A stretch of DNA of 64,000 nt from Sparassis latifolia (Eukaryota; Basidiomycota; Agaricomycetes; Polyporales; Sparassidaceae): positions 124,001-188,000 of the forward strand of contig CM031558.1 in NCBI GenBank assembly GCA_018466975.1. The letters are read 5' to 3'. The notes beneath the pieces were generated by a model that made no database searches, was not told the DNA's origin, and was given only the letters and a program-made list of their open reading frames with translations. Positions 20,915 through 31,779 of the stretch are shown in pieces. The position numbers and the translations under genes are program-made. Every line of letters starts with the position of its first letter. Position 1 is the first letter of the stretch.

Positions 20915-21960
20915 ACGCTGTGGAGAGGCTGGAAGAAAGTGACGTTGACAGGATCCAGGATGAGGCTAGAGAGTGATAGGTATCGACAGGCGCGTTGTCG
21001 GAGTGAAGGGCTGGTTTGTAGCTGAAGGACTTCGGCTGTTGTGAGGTTGCTTCGCTGGACACGGCGGCGTTCGTCACTTTAGTGAGCGCTGAATATATGG
21101 GGTGCAGCATGCCTGCGCCAACTTTGGTTATAACAGTCCTTCGACAACGGGCGTGCATTTGACATTCAGAGAGGAATGCCGCGATATTGGATCTGGGTAC
21201 AGCTTGAGCACAGTTCAATTGGCACAGCGGGAATCACGTATTGCAGCAGGAGAGGAGTGAGGATCGCCAGCGGCGCGGTGGCAGATTCCGTTGAGGCGAT
21301 ACTCAGCACGATCCTCCAAAGTACAGATTTTTTTGAGAGCAATTGGAGTCAGGCCTGAGGGGAGGGGGCATACCAATGAGGACTCACTTCACATGTACAT
21401 AGGGGCCAGCGACTCCAAAGCTCTATTTTTCCGTATTATAGTTGGAGCGTGTCAGCCCGAGGGGCACGCTGGAAGATAGAGATATTTGACAATCACACGA
21501 TCCTGGGCGATCGCCTAGAATAAGAGGCTACAGAGAGATAGGTATTGTCAGGCGCGTCGTCGTAGTGAAGGGCTGGTCGGTAGACCGAGGACTTCGACCA
21601 TTGGACGGGTGTTTTGCTGGACCCGGCGTTCGTCCTGCAGGAAACTGAGAGTCGGGCGCGGTGCAGGGAAGGTAAAAGGGGTGAATTACGGTAATCCGTC
21701 GACGACGTTGACCGTGCATTCGACTTTCAGGGAGAAACACCTGCTGTTGAATGGGGCGCTGCCATCTTGAGCACTGAGCACTGAATACTGAGCAATCAGC
21801 ACGGCGGGATTTTCGTACCAGAACACAAGAGTAAGGATCACCATGGCTGTATCACATCGGGCGCGCACTAGCAGACTCCGTCGCGGCTGTACTCCACGCT
21901 GTTCTCCAAGATGAAGTCTGCTTCAACAAGTTTGTGTACCCAGGAGTTAACGACTCCAGA
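20915..21960. repeat. Two diverged copies of a duplicated segment
   Basis: The segments at about 20915-21357 and 21500-21960 are diverged direct copies about 590 bp apart. Both contain a version of gataggtat-cag-gcgcgt-gtc-gagtgaagggctgg (near 20976 and 21537) and continue in parallel into a shared 3' part (aggatcgccagcgg versus aggatcaccatggc). On the minus strand each has broken reading frames. One of these (VILTLVFWYENPAVLI, ending near 21690) resembles the hydrophobic FWVPIP core of the tandem unknown family. They are probably pseudogenised members of that family. Confidence 0.5.
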
Positions 21961-22754
21961 CACCCTTCACGATCATGACCCGCCTCAATTAATTATCATC
22001 CACCGTTGAAGTACGCCAGATGCAGACCGACAAGCTTGCAACGGGGCGGAACCAATCCAGCGCGTGGAGGAGGAGACGAGCTCCTGGACGGTGGTCGCGC
22101 GACGTGAACATATGCATTCGCGTTTTGGGAATTGTAGTTCAGTGCCGAAGAGGATGCCGTCGTTCCGGCACGTAGCTCAAAGTTCCCACGGGGGACTTAG
22201 GCTCCCAGATAATGATCCTAACATAGGCTCACCGGGCTCCTCGGTGCCCTCTCCACCTTTTCCGTTCGCCGTGCGTGCTGACGCCTAGCGCGGCGCAGTG
22301 CTGAAGTCGACGGACTCGGTGTTCGGGGACTTCGTGCGGGAGTACACGACGCTCACGGTGACTGCGTAATTTTTGGTACTACGTCGAGCCCGCCTTCAGG
22401 AACATATCAACTGGCTGAGCGTGGTTGTGACGTCGACTCAGGCGGGCCGCATCGCACACAAACCAATTGGACGCGACAATACGGTATTCTCTCCTCTTTG
22501 TTTAAGTGTATGTAGAAAGTGAGTTCACGTATTATAATTGTCCTTCTACGATAATGCGAATAGCCTAGCTATGCTAGAATTTCCAGGCAAACAACCTGCA
22601 AGCTGGTCTGCCGACTTGTCAAGGGCACGACCAACGTCCGTGCCACCTCCACCCTCTTCGCGCAGTGCCCGCTAACCCTTAGCCCCCACTTATCGACGTC
22701 TCGAGCCCGCATAGGCACGCAAGTTCGCACCGCTGACTTTGCCGCACGAACGAT
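21961..22754. other. Intergenic, no gene seen
   Basis: Short unrelated open stretches only. The left limit is the end of the duplicated segment and the right limit is a FunK1 relic. Confidence 0.4.
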
Positions 22755-22858
22755 TGTAGGTATGCTAGTGAAAGCTTCGTCGAACTTCACTTCCGAGACG
22801 ACTTTGTTGACGAAGTCGCTAACGGACACCTTCAGGAGCCATTTGTGCCTAGTTTCAC
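22755..22858 (-). pseudogene. FunK1 N-terminal relic
   Basis: On the minus strand this reads ETRHKWLLKVSVSDFVNKVV...FDEAFTSIPT. It matches the FunK1 first exons in this window, for example ETMHRKFVKMSVSDFMKNFL...FERAFSGMP at 48.2 kb. The DNA match includes gtgaaac, gtccgttagcgacttc and the spacing between them. Nothing of the kinase core follows, so it is a fragment left by an older copy of the FunK1 block. Confidence 0.6.
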
Positions 22859-23381
22859 AAAATCAGTTATCTTACGGCTGAAATAACGGTGGGACTACCA
22901 AAGGGTAAGTAATTGTCGAATATAAGACGTGATAAGAGTGTATGGTATACCCGCGTAGGCGTTTCCGTTTGAAATATTCATTTGAGCAGAACACACTGGT
23001 AGTCTTAATTATTGACCCACAGTAGTACTGTGCGCAACAGACATGAGAGTTGTCCATGAGTCGTCCATGTTGTACTGCAAGACGAACCTCTTTGAGCGAT
23101 AGTGCTTATAGAACTTCATTGTCGCTGCCAACGCGAGCACGTTTGGGTCGTACGGCGAGGCATCGCTGTCATTCAGGTGGAGAATAGGATACATGTACCA
23201 ACATCAGTGGGCCTAAGATACAATGGACGCAAATATAAATACCGGGAACAGCAACAGCATGTACCAGATGTAGTGCAGAAACTTGTTGACAAGAAGTTCC
23301 GACGAGCATTGAAAGCGGAAACAAAAACAAGAAACGTAGCCATACCATGGGTTGGAAGGGGCCACAAGCAAATACGGTTGG
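22859..23381. other. Unassigned, 3' side of FunK1-A
   Basis: Contains a minus-strand 61-codon frame (23009-23194) with LHLNDSDASPYDPNVLALAA, which looks protein-like but is not recognised. It could be the remnant of another gene. Otherwise nothing is seen. Confidence 0.35.
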
Positions 23382-23606
23382 CTACCCGCGTTTCTGCCGT
23401 TTGCTGCGACCGAGAACAGGAAGTTCCAACTCTGCGATGGTCTCTGTAGTGCGCTTTAACTTGCCCTTCCCTTCCTTCAATTTTTTAATCTGGTAGTCAG
23501 GGGGTAACAAGTCGCCAACCTTGTCATCGGTCGGCCAGGACTCATTGTCTAAGGCGTCCGACAAAATGAGGCACATCTCGTCGTGTGACTCTAGATATTT
23601 CGCCAA

Positions 23607-25822
23607 TCATTTATCCTCCTCGGGGTCCCGACCTTTGCGAGTTACTTCCTTGTTGACTCTGCGCGCATCCCTCCGAGCACATCTCCGAGACTTGCTAACT
23701 TTCGTGGTACGCGGAGACGCCTGCATTATACCAGCGCCTGCTCGAGAACCACCGACGTTGGGATAAAACGTGGATGTTAAATGATAGTATGAATTGAACC
23801 ACGAGAGGACATCCATTATAATGTCGGTGAGCGGATGTCTTCCAGGGTCGCCCTTGTCGTCGCTAAATCCAAACTTGAGATCATCTTCTCCCTGAGCGAT
23901 GACCCCACCTTTAATCACAGCTTTCTTCTCGCTTCCGCAGATCCATTCATTGCCAGTGGGTATACCGTCGTCGAAATATGAATATATAAATTCACCGACC
24001 CTGGCGAAGTTGTGGCGGAGATAGCGAATGCCGAAATATAGGAGGACATGGAAGAAGGATTCGAGCTCATCTTGAATAGTGATGGTCCGATATGGGTTGT
24101 TCAGCGCGTGCACCGACAGAAACTGCCAAGTTCCCTTCTCCGTCTCGTCAGTACCAGCTGTGTATTTAGAGCTTCAGATACTCACTGTACGGTCAGGCTG
24201 TCGCGGTCCATCAACCGAACCCTTACCAGGAAGAGGCTTTGAAAGCTCCCAATCACTGAGGATACCATCTCGTACAACACACTTTGTGCCATTTTCTTCG
24301 ATCTCGTGTTCGTTAATGAGTAAATTTCCACTGCTGATATCTCGATGTATGAGATCGGCAGACAACATCGCGTCTTTGTGCACTACCGAAGACAACATGA
24401 GGCTCTGGCAGCTGAAAGTATGAAAGACGCACCTTGCACACAATCCCAGACAAGATGCACAAGGTCCTCGCCTGAGTCGAAATCACTCATAGGGCGGCAG
24501 ACTTCCTTCTCCACAAGACGGTAGTGAGTGTGAGACTTCAGTGGCTTCATCATCGCTGGGTTGGACTGTGGGGCTTTCCAATAGTCCTGCGAGAGTGTGC
24601 GCTGCCGAAGGATGTCACCATGTTGAAGCACGGTGGGAACGTTCTCGATTTTGAGGTCGTTGAGTCTCCAAAGGATGTCACCCTCCTTTTCGATGCCTGC
24701 ATGATCTACTCGCCATGCGTCCTTCAGCCAAACGAAGTTCTTGGTGTAGCAGTCGATGGCAACATAACCGCGCGTCCCCCGCCCCGCCATACCATGTGAA
24801 AGGAAGTGGGGCTTCCCAACGAGATACTCACCCTTCACTTCGTGTGCGGTAGAATCTGCTGCCGACACATGAACATCAACCTTCAGCCTCCACCACGTCC
24901 AGGACTCGTCCAGCGAGTTCCTGAAATACTCCCGGATATGAGCACAGTTCTCGTCTGTGGGCGACGCTGCCTTGCGCATGAGATCGGCTTCAGCAGAATC
25001 CTTTGGAATTGGTATCGCCGTTGGATCGTAGCCTTGATCCACATCAGATAGATGTGCGAACCGCCACAAAAAGTCCCGCAGGTAAGATTGCTTGACATAG
25101 TCAAACTTCTCTGTAACGACGGCCCCAGACCTGTCCCATCGACACAGACGCGCCTGGCGGCCAAGCATCATAACAGTGAAACAGAAGCAGCGCTGCTGAC
25201 GTTCAAAAAGCTTCTCCGCATACTGTATGAATTGGCCTCGATGTTCCTCACGCTTGTCTCCGACTGATTCGAAGTCCTCCGACTTGTCATCAAAAGGGTC
25301 ATCCTGGTCACAGCGTCCCTTGAACTCGAAATGTAGCCGCCGGATATTCCAGTTCGGCCGGTTGTCCACTGGAAGTTCACTCTCGCGATAGAGAGCCACG
25401 TCGGGCTTCTGCTTGGTAGAATCGTTCTCGTCGTATCTGCTGTCTGATTCGGCCACCTGGTATCCAGGGCACATGCCTTTATCATTCACGTTCTTTGCCT
25501 AGTATATTGCAGGTCAGCTCAAGCAGCGTGTCTGAGCAGGAGGAAGATAACATACGAAGGCCGCCTGCATATTCTTTTCAAGGGCACCCTCCCCAGGTAT
25601 TCGAGAAAAACTCTTCCGAGGCGCTGGTGACGGGGCTGCCGGGACGAATTTCTGCATGAATTCGTTGACCGATATCTTCACAAACTTCATGTGCATGGCT
25701 TCACGAAGCTGCTGCCTAGTCAACTTGGCGTCTAGTTTGGTAGTAGTTGAGTATCTGTTGAATTTATTGTGGTGGTGGGGAGAGGTGTCAATTTCGTCGG
25801 AAGGGCGAGACATGTCGGGCAT
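23607..25822 (-). CDS. FunK1-type fungal protein kinase A, C-terminus cut by TGA
   Basis: Four exons (25556-25822, 24433-25498, 24186-24382, 23607-24134) encode 685 residues. It belongs to the fungal-specific FunK1 kinase expansion (Pfam Pkinase_fungal), for which substrates are largely unknown. Motifs: N-terminal QQLREAMHMKFVKISVNEFM; a large N-lobe region with GEYLVGK and RGTRGYVAID; catalytic loop HRDISSGN at 457-464, with Asp 459 and Asn 464; DWEL near 488 in place of DFG; and GTWQF at the start of the last exon. All residues expected for activity in this family appear present. The frame stops at TGA (23607-23609), but the same frame continues to 23382 with a lysine-rich tail matching the ends of kinases B and C. 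The aligned residue in C is Arg, so the stop is probably a CGA-to-TGA change. The core may still function. Confidence 0.78.
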
Positions 25823-25862
25823 GCTTACCTGGTAAACTCGGTTGTGTTTACATACCTTCAAG

Positions 25863-27010
25863 GCTAACGTATGACCACACACAAGGCCAAGTTGCCAGGT
25901 TGGGTCGGTCCTTTGTTCGGCTATGTTCTCATGCATTGGTCACGCACTCCATTGATCGAAACGCACCTTTCGAAGCCTTCGCCGAGTGGCGTCGGCGGGG
26001 ATAATGGTACAACTGGCCGCTTTCTAGCGGATATGGCAAAACTATTGCTCTGTGAGGAAAACACGAGCTTTCCCTGTCATATGAAGGCTTCTTCCCTTGT
26101 CGCCGTGGCACATACCTACGGAGGCCAGGATTTACGGTGGTGGCTGTTCACAAGTTGAACTATCGGGACGCGAGCACGTACCGTCACACTAAGGTCACAG
26201 TGTGACTCGTGACCTTCCACTGGTAGCTCGGAGTCCGGGTTAATGTCTATGTTTTCGGTCATCGTATCCTCGTATTTTTTGTAAGCTCTCTCGCACGACG
26301 AAGTCTCTGTTGCTCAAGTCCATCTTGGAATCATCGCTGATAAGTATTCGTGTGCCAGTGCATGACTCCGAAGCTCGTCTGATCAATGAACCCATCTCGG
26401 CCACTTTGCGCATTGTCAGATGCAACGCTTGTGTAATTTTTGGCTCGGTATGTAACTTGTTTTTAACTCATTGGATACTCAGCTATTTCACGCAGAGGGA
26501 GTGATCCGAACCTCCATGTCCTGGCGCACTCCTGACATGCATTCTGCTTGACCACGAAATTCCGTTGGGTACACAACACCACGACGACTGTCACAGAGTA
26601 CATCAACGATGCCATGGATCCTGTAATATAGCTAATGAGCGGCGCCTATTTGAGCTTAGCGATGTAGGTGCGTTGGTATCGTAATACGCGCGTTCATCGA
26701 ACTCTGCATCTTTTGGCATTTTCACCCACGCATCTTCTTCACGCTGGCACCGCTTCTCCATCGATGTCTCGCTTTCTCGCTCGAACGGTTGTTTTCCTCA
26801 GTATTCGTCTGTAATCGTAAATGTGGCCAACGTTCGCCAACGTTCACTCACTAGCTCAGAACATTCATCCTTCTTGACTTCTCAATGTAAGCAAGTATAA
26901 AACATTTGGCATGCGGTGTGTGCATGTTGTCAGCCTATCCACGAACGGTCTACCTCGCGTCGAGCTGAGTGGTGGCTCTGCGCTACTCCAGCGGATTACA
27001 CCCACCCGTA
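25863..27010. repeat. FunK1 upstream repeat, block A
   Basis: This sequence recurs upstream of FunK1-B (42545-44400, interrupted) and FunK1-C (48460-48899 plus 56358-57130). Shared landmarks, in order: tattggtcacgcactc, atgaaggcttcttcccttgt, ggtggctgttcacaagttga, the GTCACA/TGTGAC palindrome, cattgtcagatg, tgaccacgaa.ttcc, gctggcacc.cttctc and tggccaacgtt. It is noncoding and probably carries the kinase promoter. The match to the other blocks fades near 27.0 kb, where the KDZ region starts. Confidence 0.7.
26183..26213. promoter_or_regulatory. Conserved GTCACA/TGTGAC inverted motif, block A
   Basis: GTCACACT, AGGTCACA, GTGTGAC and GTGAC follow closely in opposing orientation about 360-390 bp upstream of the FunK1-A start. 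The same arrangement occurs at similar distances from FunK1-B (42892-42926) and FunK1-C (48797-48833). A transcription-factor site or fold-back is possible; its function is inferred only from position and recurrence. Confidence 0.4.
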
Positions 27011-27117
27011 AGTTATCCTTCCATGAGCACCTTCCCGACCTCCTCCATCAACTCAAATGCTTAAATAACAACCCTCGAACTTGCAGATTCAGGCCTATGT
27101 GTCATATTGATATATCA

Positions 27118-28111
27118 AACCACGGAAAGCTCAACTCAGGTTCGATACATCAGCAGTAGTAGCTACAGCTTACCAGTGTTGATACATCAGACCGGCATGT
27201 ATGACAAATCAAATGGTCCTTCCCTATTGGGAATACTTGGACTGCCCGGCTCTCCGGCTCTCCGGGCCCTACGGTTTCAGCGCTTCTTTCCCCCTGATCT
27301 GATCTAGCAGATCGGAGATTGTAGATATTCTCGGGGGCGCATCCCGCCTCTTTCCATAATAGACCGCATCCTCTGATCGTGCGTCATATCCCGCCGCTCC
27401 CTTCTGTTCTGCTTACTTATCCTGCCGCTCCCTTCTGCTTACTCCTCTGCGTGGCTGTGCCCTTAACTTTGGTGTACTGTAAGTACCTTCAAGAACTTGT
27501 CCTGGTTTGTGCAGTTGGTTCTCCCGTTTATTCTTTTCAGTGTTCTTTTTCGCTCGAGTACTGTAGGTATCACCAATGTTCAGTTTGGGGTTTGCTGCAT
27601 CGGGTATTCTGTGTTGTACACTACAATGTTGTTGAATTGATTACTATCTTATGTATATGACAGCTATCGTGGTTTGACATATCAGACAGTGCGTAGGTAC
27701 CGCATTCTTGTTGTAATTGTCACAGTCTGATATATCAGGGTCTGCGAAATTTTGCTAAGTCAGACTGTTCAACTCGCCAAAGCCACCTTTTCCCAATGAA
27801 GTTTGAAGTCACGCAGATCTCAGCTAATCAGCTATTAGAATGAATTTTATTGCTTGTTCAGAACACCATGAACCCAACAAAGTTGTACTTTTAAGCACTA
27901 ATGGCTAACTACCAATGGTACACAAACCAAAAATGGCAATGACAGATGCAGAAGAAAAAAACAAAAATGTTCTAGTGAAATAACGCGGACCACCTCCTCC
28001 CCATCGATCTACCTGTCCACTCACAATTCACCTATTTTCTTTTTTTCCTCGGAGGCCCACTAAGAGATGTGCACAGGTCAGCTTTGTAAATGTTACGAAT
28101 GTCGCTTAGAC
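27118..28111. other. Noncoding, TGATATATCA-type motifs
   Basis: No gene. It holds short motifs resembling element termini at 27143, 27180, 27675 and 27728, and a pyrimidine-rich repeat (cccgccgctcccttctg/cctgccgctcccttctg near 27390-27440). The pair 27108 and 27728 could also be the two ends of a small nonautonomous element of about 630 bp. Confidence 0.4.
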
Positions 28112-30640
28112 CTACCTGCATTGCCTACCTGCAGACCTCTTTCCTCCGCGAGCTGGTACCTCAGTGTCCTGTCCCGTGGCGACAATCGGTTGCTGCTTCC
28201 CACTACGCGACCAATAGACATCGGCCTGTTTCGGTGCAACACGTGTCCGGGCTGGGTGACTTGATCTCGTAGCTGATGGACCCTCAGAAGCTGCAGGCGA
28301 AGCCTCCGTCGCCACAGGAATCTCACAAACATGTTGCTTTTGAGGCACTCGGCGGCGTCCACAGGTTGAAGAACTCACACTTGTAAGTGCAGACAAGGAC
28401 ACATCCACTGGCTCTGGGCAAACCAGGACTGATGGAGCAGGGACACCGGAGGCTGAAGATCTAGGCGGAGATGACATGGAGGCGGAAGGTGCACACACAG
28501 AGGATATGGGCATGGAGGGTCCAGATGGGGTGAGTGTAAGCGAAGGTGCAGAAGGAGATGGGATTAATGGAGAGGGCGTGGAATGAGAGGGGGCAGGCAA
28601 CAAGGGCACAGATGGAGAGGGTGTGGGTGGTGAGGGCACATGTGGAGAGAGCGCAGATGGAGAGAGCGCAGATGGAGACTGCGCAGATGGAATAGACACG
28701 GATGGAGATGGAGAGCTGGTGTGCATGTTGGATGATGATGCACGAAGAGGAACTCCCGGTGACATCTCAGAGCCTCTGTCTAGTGAAAATGGCACCGCCG
28801 CATGCGTGGAAGATGTCAAGTTGAATGCACCTGTCAATTTGTTTGCATCATCCCATTGCATGCGCAGCAATGCGTCATCAAGGGACAGCGGCTGAAGATC
28901 TAGGTCAAACTGGAATGGAGCCAGCAGAACGTCGAACTGCCATAGAGCAGGGGCCAGTTCCCATGTCACAGTGGCATTCACGGAGACAGGTGAACAGACA
29001 TGGGAAGGTGAAGGACCGGGGATGGCGGGAGCAGAGTTTGATCGTCCGGAGGTTCCAGAATCCGAATCATGGGCAGCAGTGTAGTGGACACTCGTGAGAG
29101 CACTGCTGTCATCCGATGGCATTGGCGATGGTGGAAGCTGCACTGGTTCTCTAGGACTGACGTCGGAGAGCAGATCGTGCTCTCCTTCATCATCGGAGGG
29201 TGAGGGCCTGGACGATGTGCTTGAGGATGGCCCGGCTTGAGGTTCCTCAGTGCTTGGTTCACCCTCCATCCTATAGTGAAGGGCATCGAGGTCGAGCACC
29301 ATCACATCTTCGGTCAGCGGTGAACTGCCTGCGGGTGACGTAACAAGTGCCTGCCTACGATGGACCTCAAGGGCTGAAACCCGAATAAGTGAACATTGAA
29401 GATGAGGGAAAAGCATATTTACTCGCAATACACTGATGTCAGGAAATGCCCAAATGATTCCATGTAGTGTGCTTCGAAGTTGTGCATGGTATCGCAAAAT
29501 TTGATGGTATTGGGACTGTCCCCGATGTGATATCTGATGCTATCATTAGCATGACTGCGCGAGCACAAGGAGCAAATTTACATACACCATTGATCTGAGG
29601 TTCCCGCCATCTACTGGGCTAGGTCCTCCTCTGAAAACAGAAAATTTCCACCCGGTCTTTCGAGCCAAGGCACCGAAAAACTGCTCTATTGCAGATGGCA
29701 TGCAATCCAGCATTCTGCAAACTTGCATGAGGCAGGTGGTATGGAGAAGCCCGAATGTACGACTTACTTTTGGTATTCCACGGAGAGCATTCTCCCTGAG
29801 CATGTGCATCCTCAATCTGCAGAGTGTCGGCCTTGTGCACTGCCTTCTCTTGCTCCACGGCCGCCAGAATCTCTGCCTTGACTTCTGGCATCTCCTTGTC
29901 GTATGCTGCCTGCGTTCGACGCCTGACGACATGCAACAACTCGCCTTTCTTGATCTTCTTTTCCTTGATCTTTGCCTTGACAGAAGCTTGCACCTTCTCT
30001 ACGTAATACTTGCGGGAGTATGCCTCCACCTCCTGCGGAAGGCGCTTGGACTGAACGGCATCCTTCGAGATGAAATTCTTGAGGATGGTGGTTGCGGTCT
30101 TGTCTGCTGAGCGTCCCTTGGGCTTGTGGTTATTGTACTAATTGTAGAGTTGCTAATATCCATGTGAGAATTGTTTGAACTGAGTATAAGTGCAACTTAC
30201 CTTCTGTCGGCGAGCAATAGCATCTGTCAGTGCATGGTCCTGCTCTGTGGTCAGCTGAGCCGTTGGGTCGATATCTGGAAATAGGCAGATACGCTCCGGG
30301 AACTGTGTGCTCCAGTCTGTGTACAAGACTTGGAAGAAGCTTTGCAGCTTCTTGCGCTTCTGGTGGTCAAGAAATCGTGAAAGCTGCTCGTTCAGCCAGT
30401 CTAATTCTGTATTGTTGGCCCAAGGCAGCAGAGCCATCACGAAGAGCTGTGATCAGCACAGAGAGAAGGCTGAGAAGTCAAAGAGCGACGTACTGGGACA
30501 TGCACTTGATGCTCGTGTGCGAGGTGAGGCTGAACCCTGTGAGGTTAATTGACACTGACATGGATGTGTTTGATGGGTGAGTGTACAAGGCAGTCAAAAA
30601 TGAAGTTTAATTGACATACCCGGGCCTTACGTGGTGCCAT
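28112..30640 (-). CDS. Transposon-associated accessory protein, Ser/Pro-rich tail
   Basis: Six exons (30620-30640, 30201-30446, 29768-30137, 29586-29721, 29423-29539, 28112-29354) join in phase to encode 710 residues. I know this type only as an uncharacterised basidiomycete protein commonly found with transposons. It starts MAPRKAR, then LFVMALLPWANN and a segment with DWSTQFPERICLFPD. A strongly basic helix follows (KVQASVKAKIKEKKIKKGEL), then a conserved TGWKFSVFRGGPSPVDGG motif and HNFEAHYMESFGHFL. The last 414 residues are low complexity, with repeated Pro-Ser-x-Pro-Ser units, and probably disordered. It is divergent from the gene at 30887, about 250 bp away, and the KDZ gene lies on the opposite strand. 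The joins are exact but unconfirmed; exon 1 is only seven codons. Confidence 0.62.
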
Positions 30641-30815
30641 GATGGAGATATCAAATGTGATGCCTCTATTGGGCTCGGATACATACTCACTGGCAGTCCT
30701 GATGGAGGTGTTGAGTACAATGCCTTGATTGGGCTCGGATACGCACAACTCAGAGCCGCTCGAGCAGTAACTTATATAGCAGCCTGGACTTATCAGTTTC
30801 GGCAGTCCTCCACTC

Positions 30816-30849
<34 letters not shown>

Positions 30850-30886
30850 AGTGAAATGTTCGTTCCACTGCAATTGCTTCTGGTAG
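30641..30886. promoter_or_regulatory. Divergent intergenic region with 60-bp duplication and CT tract
   Basis: It separates two divergent genes. Bases 30641-30700 and 30701-30760 are a diverged direct duplication, each with ATTGGGCTCGGATAC. A TATA-like ttatatagc lies at 30772-30780 and a (CT)n tract at about 30821-30845, followed by GTAAGT. That donor is paired with the TAG before 30887, so the CT tract is probably in the 5' UTR or first exon of the rightward gene. Confidence 0.45.
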
Positions 30887-31779
30887 CCCAGGGCTTTTCT
30901 GCCCAGACTCCGGGCACGATTGGGCATCCATCCGGCTCGCGCTGGAATATATCCTGGCCTGGGTTACCGCGGTCAAAAATGGTACGTACTTCGAGCATTG
31001 CACACTGAATTGCACTGACTGCCTTTCAGAGGACTTCTGCCAGTGCAATTATCCGAGGCCTGGTGAGTCACAGTATCGACAACTTTCACAGCGTTACTGA
31101 CCTGCCGCTGACAGGAGACCCAGAAGTGCTCGATGACCTTGGAATGTGCATCGGAGACATGTGTCTGGATGAGCCAGTTGGTGATAATGGCAAGTTCGTG
31201 GGTGAAATGGACTTTAAGCAACAGGATTTGAGTCCTGGTGCTGGTGCTGCTCTTGTCGATGACCCCGCTGCCCCCGCCATCGCTGCTGCCCCCGTTATCA
31301 TCGCTGCTGCCCCCGCCATCATCCCTGCTCCCGTCACTGCTGCTGCTTCGGCTGCACCGGCCATTGTTGGTCCAGTTGTCACAGGTCCCGGGCCTATTGT
31401 GCAGGCCCCTGCTGGCCCTGCCGCTGGTGCTCCTGCTATTGCTGCCATTGCTGCAGTCCCTCCTGCAGGTCCAGGAGGTTTTGAGATCCCCCCCGGCTTT
31501 GCTGCAGCACCGGGCATTGAGCTCCCATGTCCTGCTCAGCCTAACAACCACGCTCCATTTTACTGCATGATGCATGGATGCATTGTGGGCATCTTCAATG
31601 ACTGGTATGTACAAATGTAACGTTGCCATTCAGCGGTGACTTATCGACTCTTCAGGAGCATTGTAGCTGCGTACATACATGGCATTCCCGGTGCCTTCTG
31701 CAAAAAGTATCCGTTGTACTTCTCTGCGCTCAGTGCATTCAATGTTGCCCATACACAGGGCACGGTGCAAGTGTTGTGA
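30887..31779 (+). CDS. Ala/Pro-rich protein with RNase H1-type hybrid-binding domain
   Basis: Open exons 30887-30981, 31030-31062, 31115-31604 and 31656-31779 join in phase. The first Met in this frame is at 31144, giving 168 residues; upstream exons also stay open (DWASIRLALEYILAWVTAV), so the start may lie in an unresolved 5' exon. Residues from 31250 to 31500 are Ala/Pro/Gly low complexity. The C-terminus is PFYCMMHGCIVGIFNDW, then YIHGIPGAFCKKY. It matches the pattern of the RNase H1 N-terminal / viroplasmin-type domain (YxV..G...GIF.DW....v.G.pGA..KKF...), which binds RNA:DNA hybrids or dsRNA in characterised proteins. No RNase H catalytic domain follows. It sits inside the KDZ region, divergent to the accessory gene. 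Confidence 0.55.

Noticed and set aside
24524..25267. Plus-strand frames opposite FunK1-A
   Set aside because: Antisense shadows of the kinase exon; similar shadows occur opposite FunK1-B and FunK1-C at equivalent positions.
28112..29497. The Ser/Pro-rich 461-codon frame as a separate gene
   Set aside because: Its upstream part reads the wrong frame through an exon whose correct frame matches the accessory protein. An AG acceptor at 29355 joins it in phase to upstream exons, so it is the C-terminus of one gene.
31086..31517. Minus-strand Ala/Gly/Met-rich frame opposite the hybrid-binding-domain gene
   Set aside because: GC-rich Ala/Pro repeats give open frames on both strands. The plus strand has matching splice sites and a recognisable C-terminal domain.
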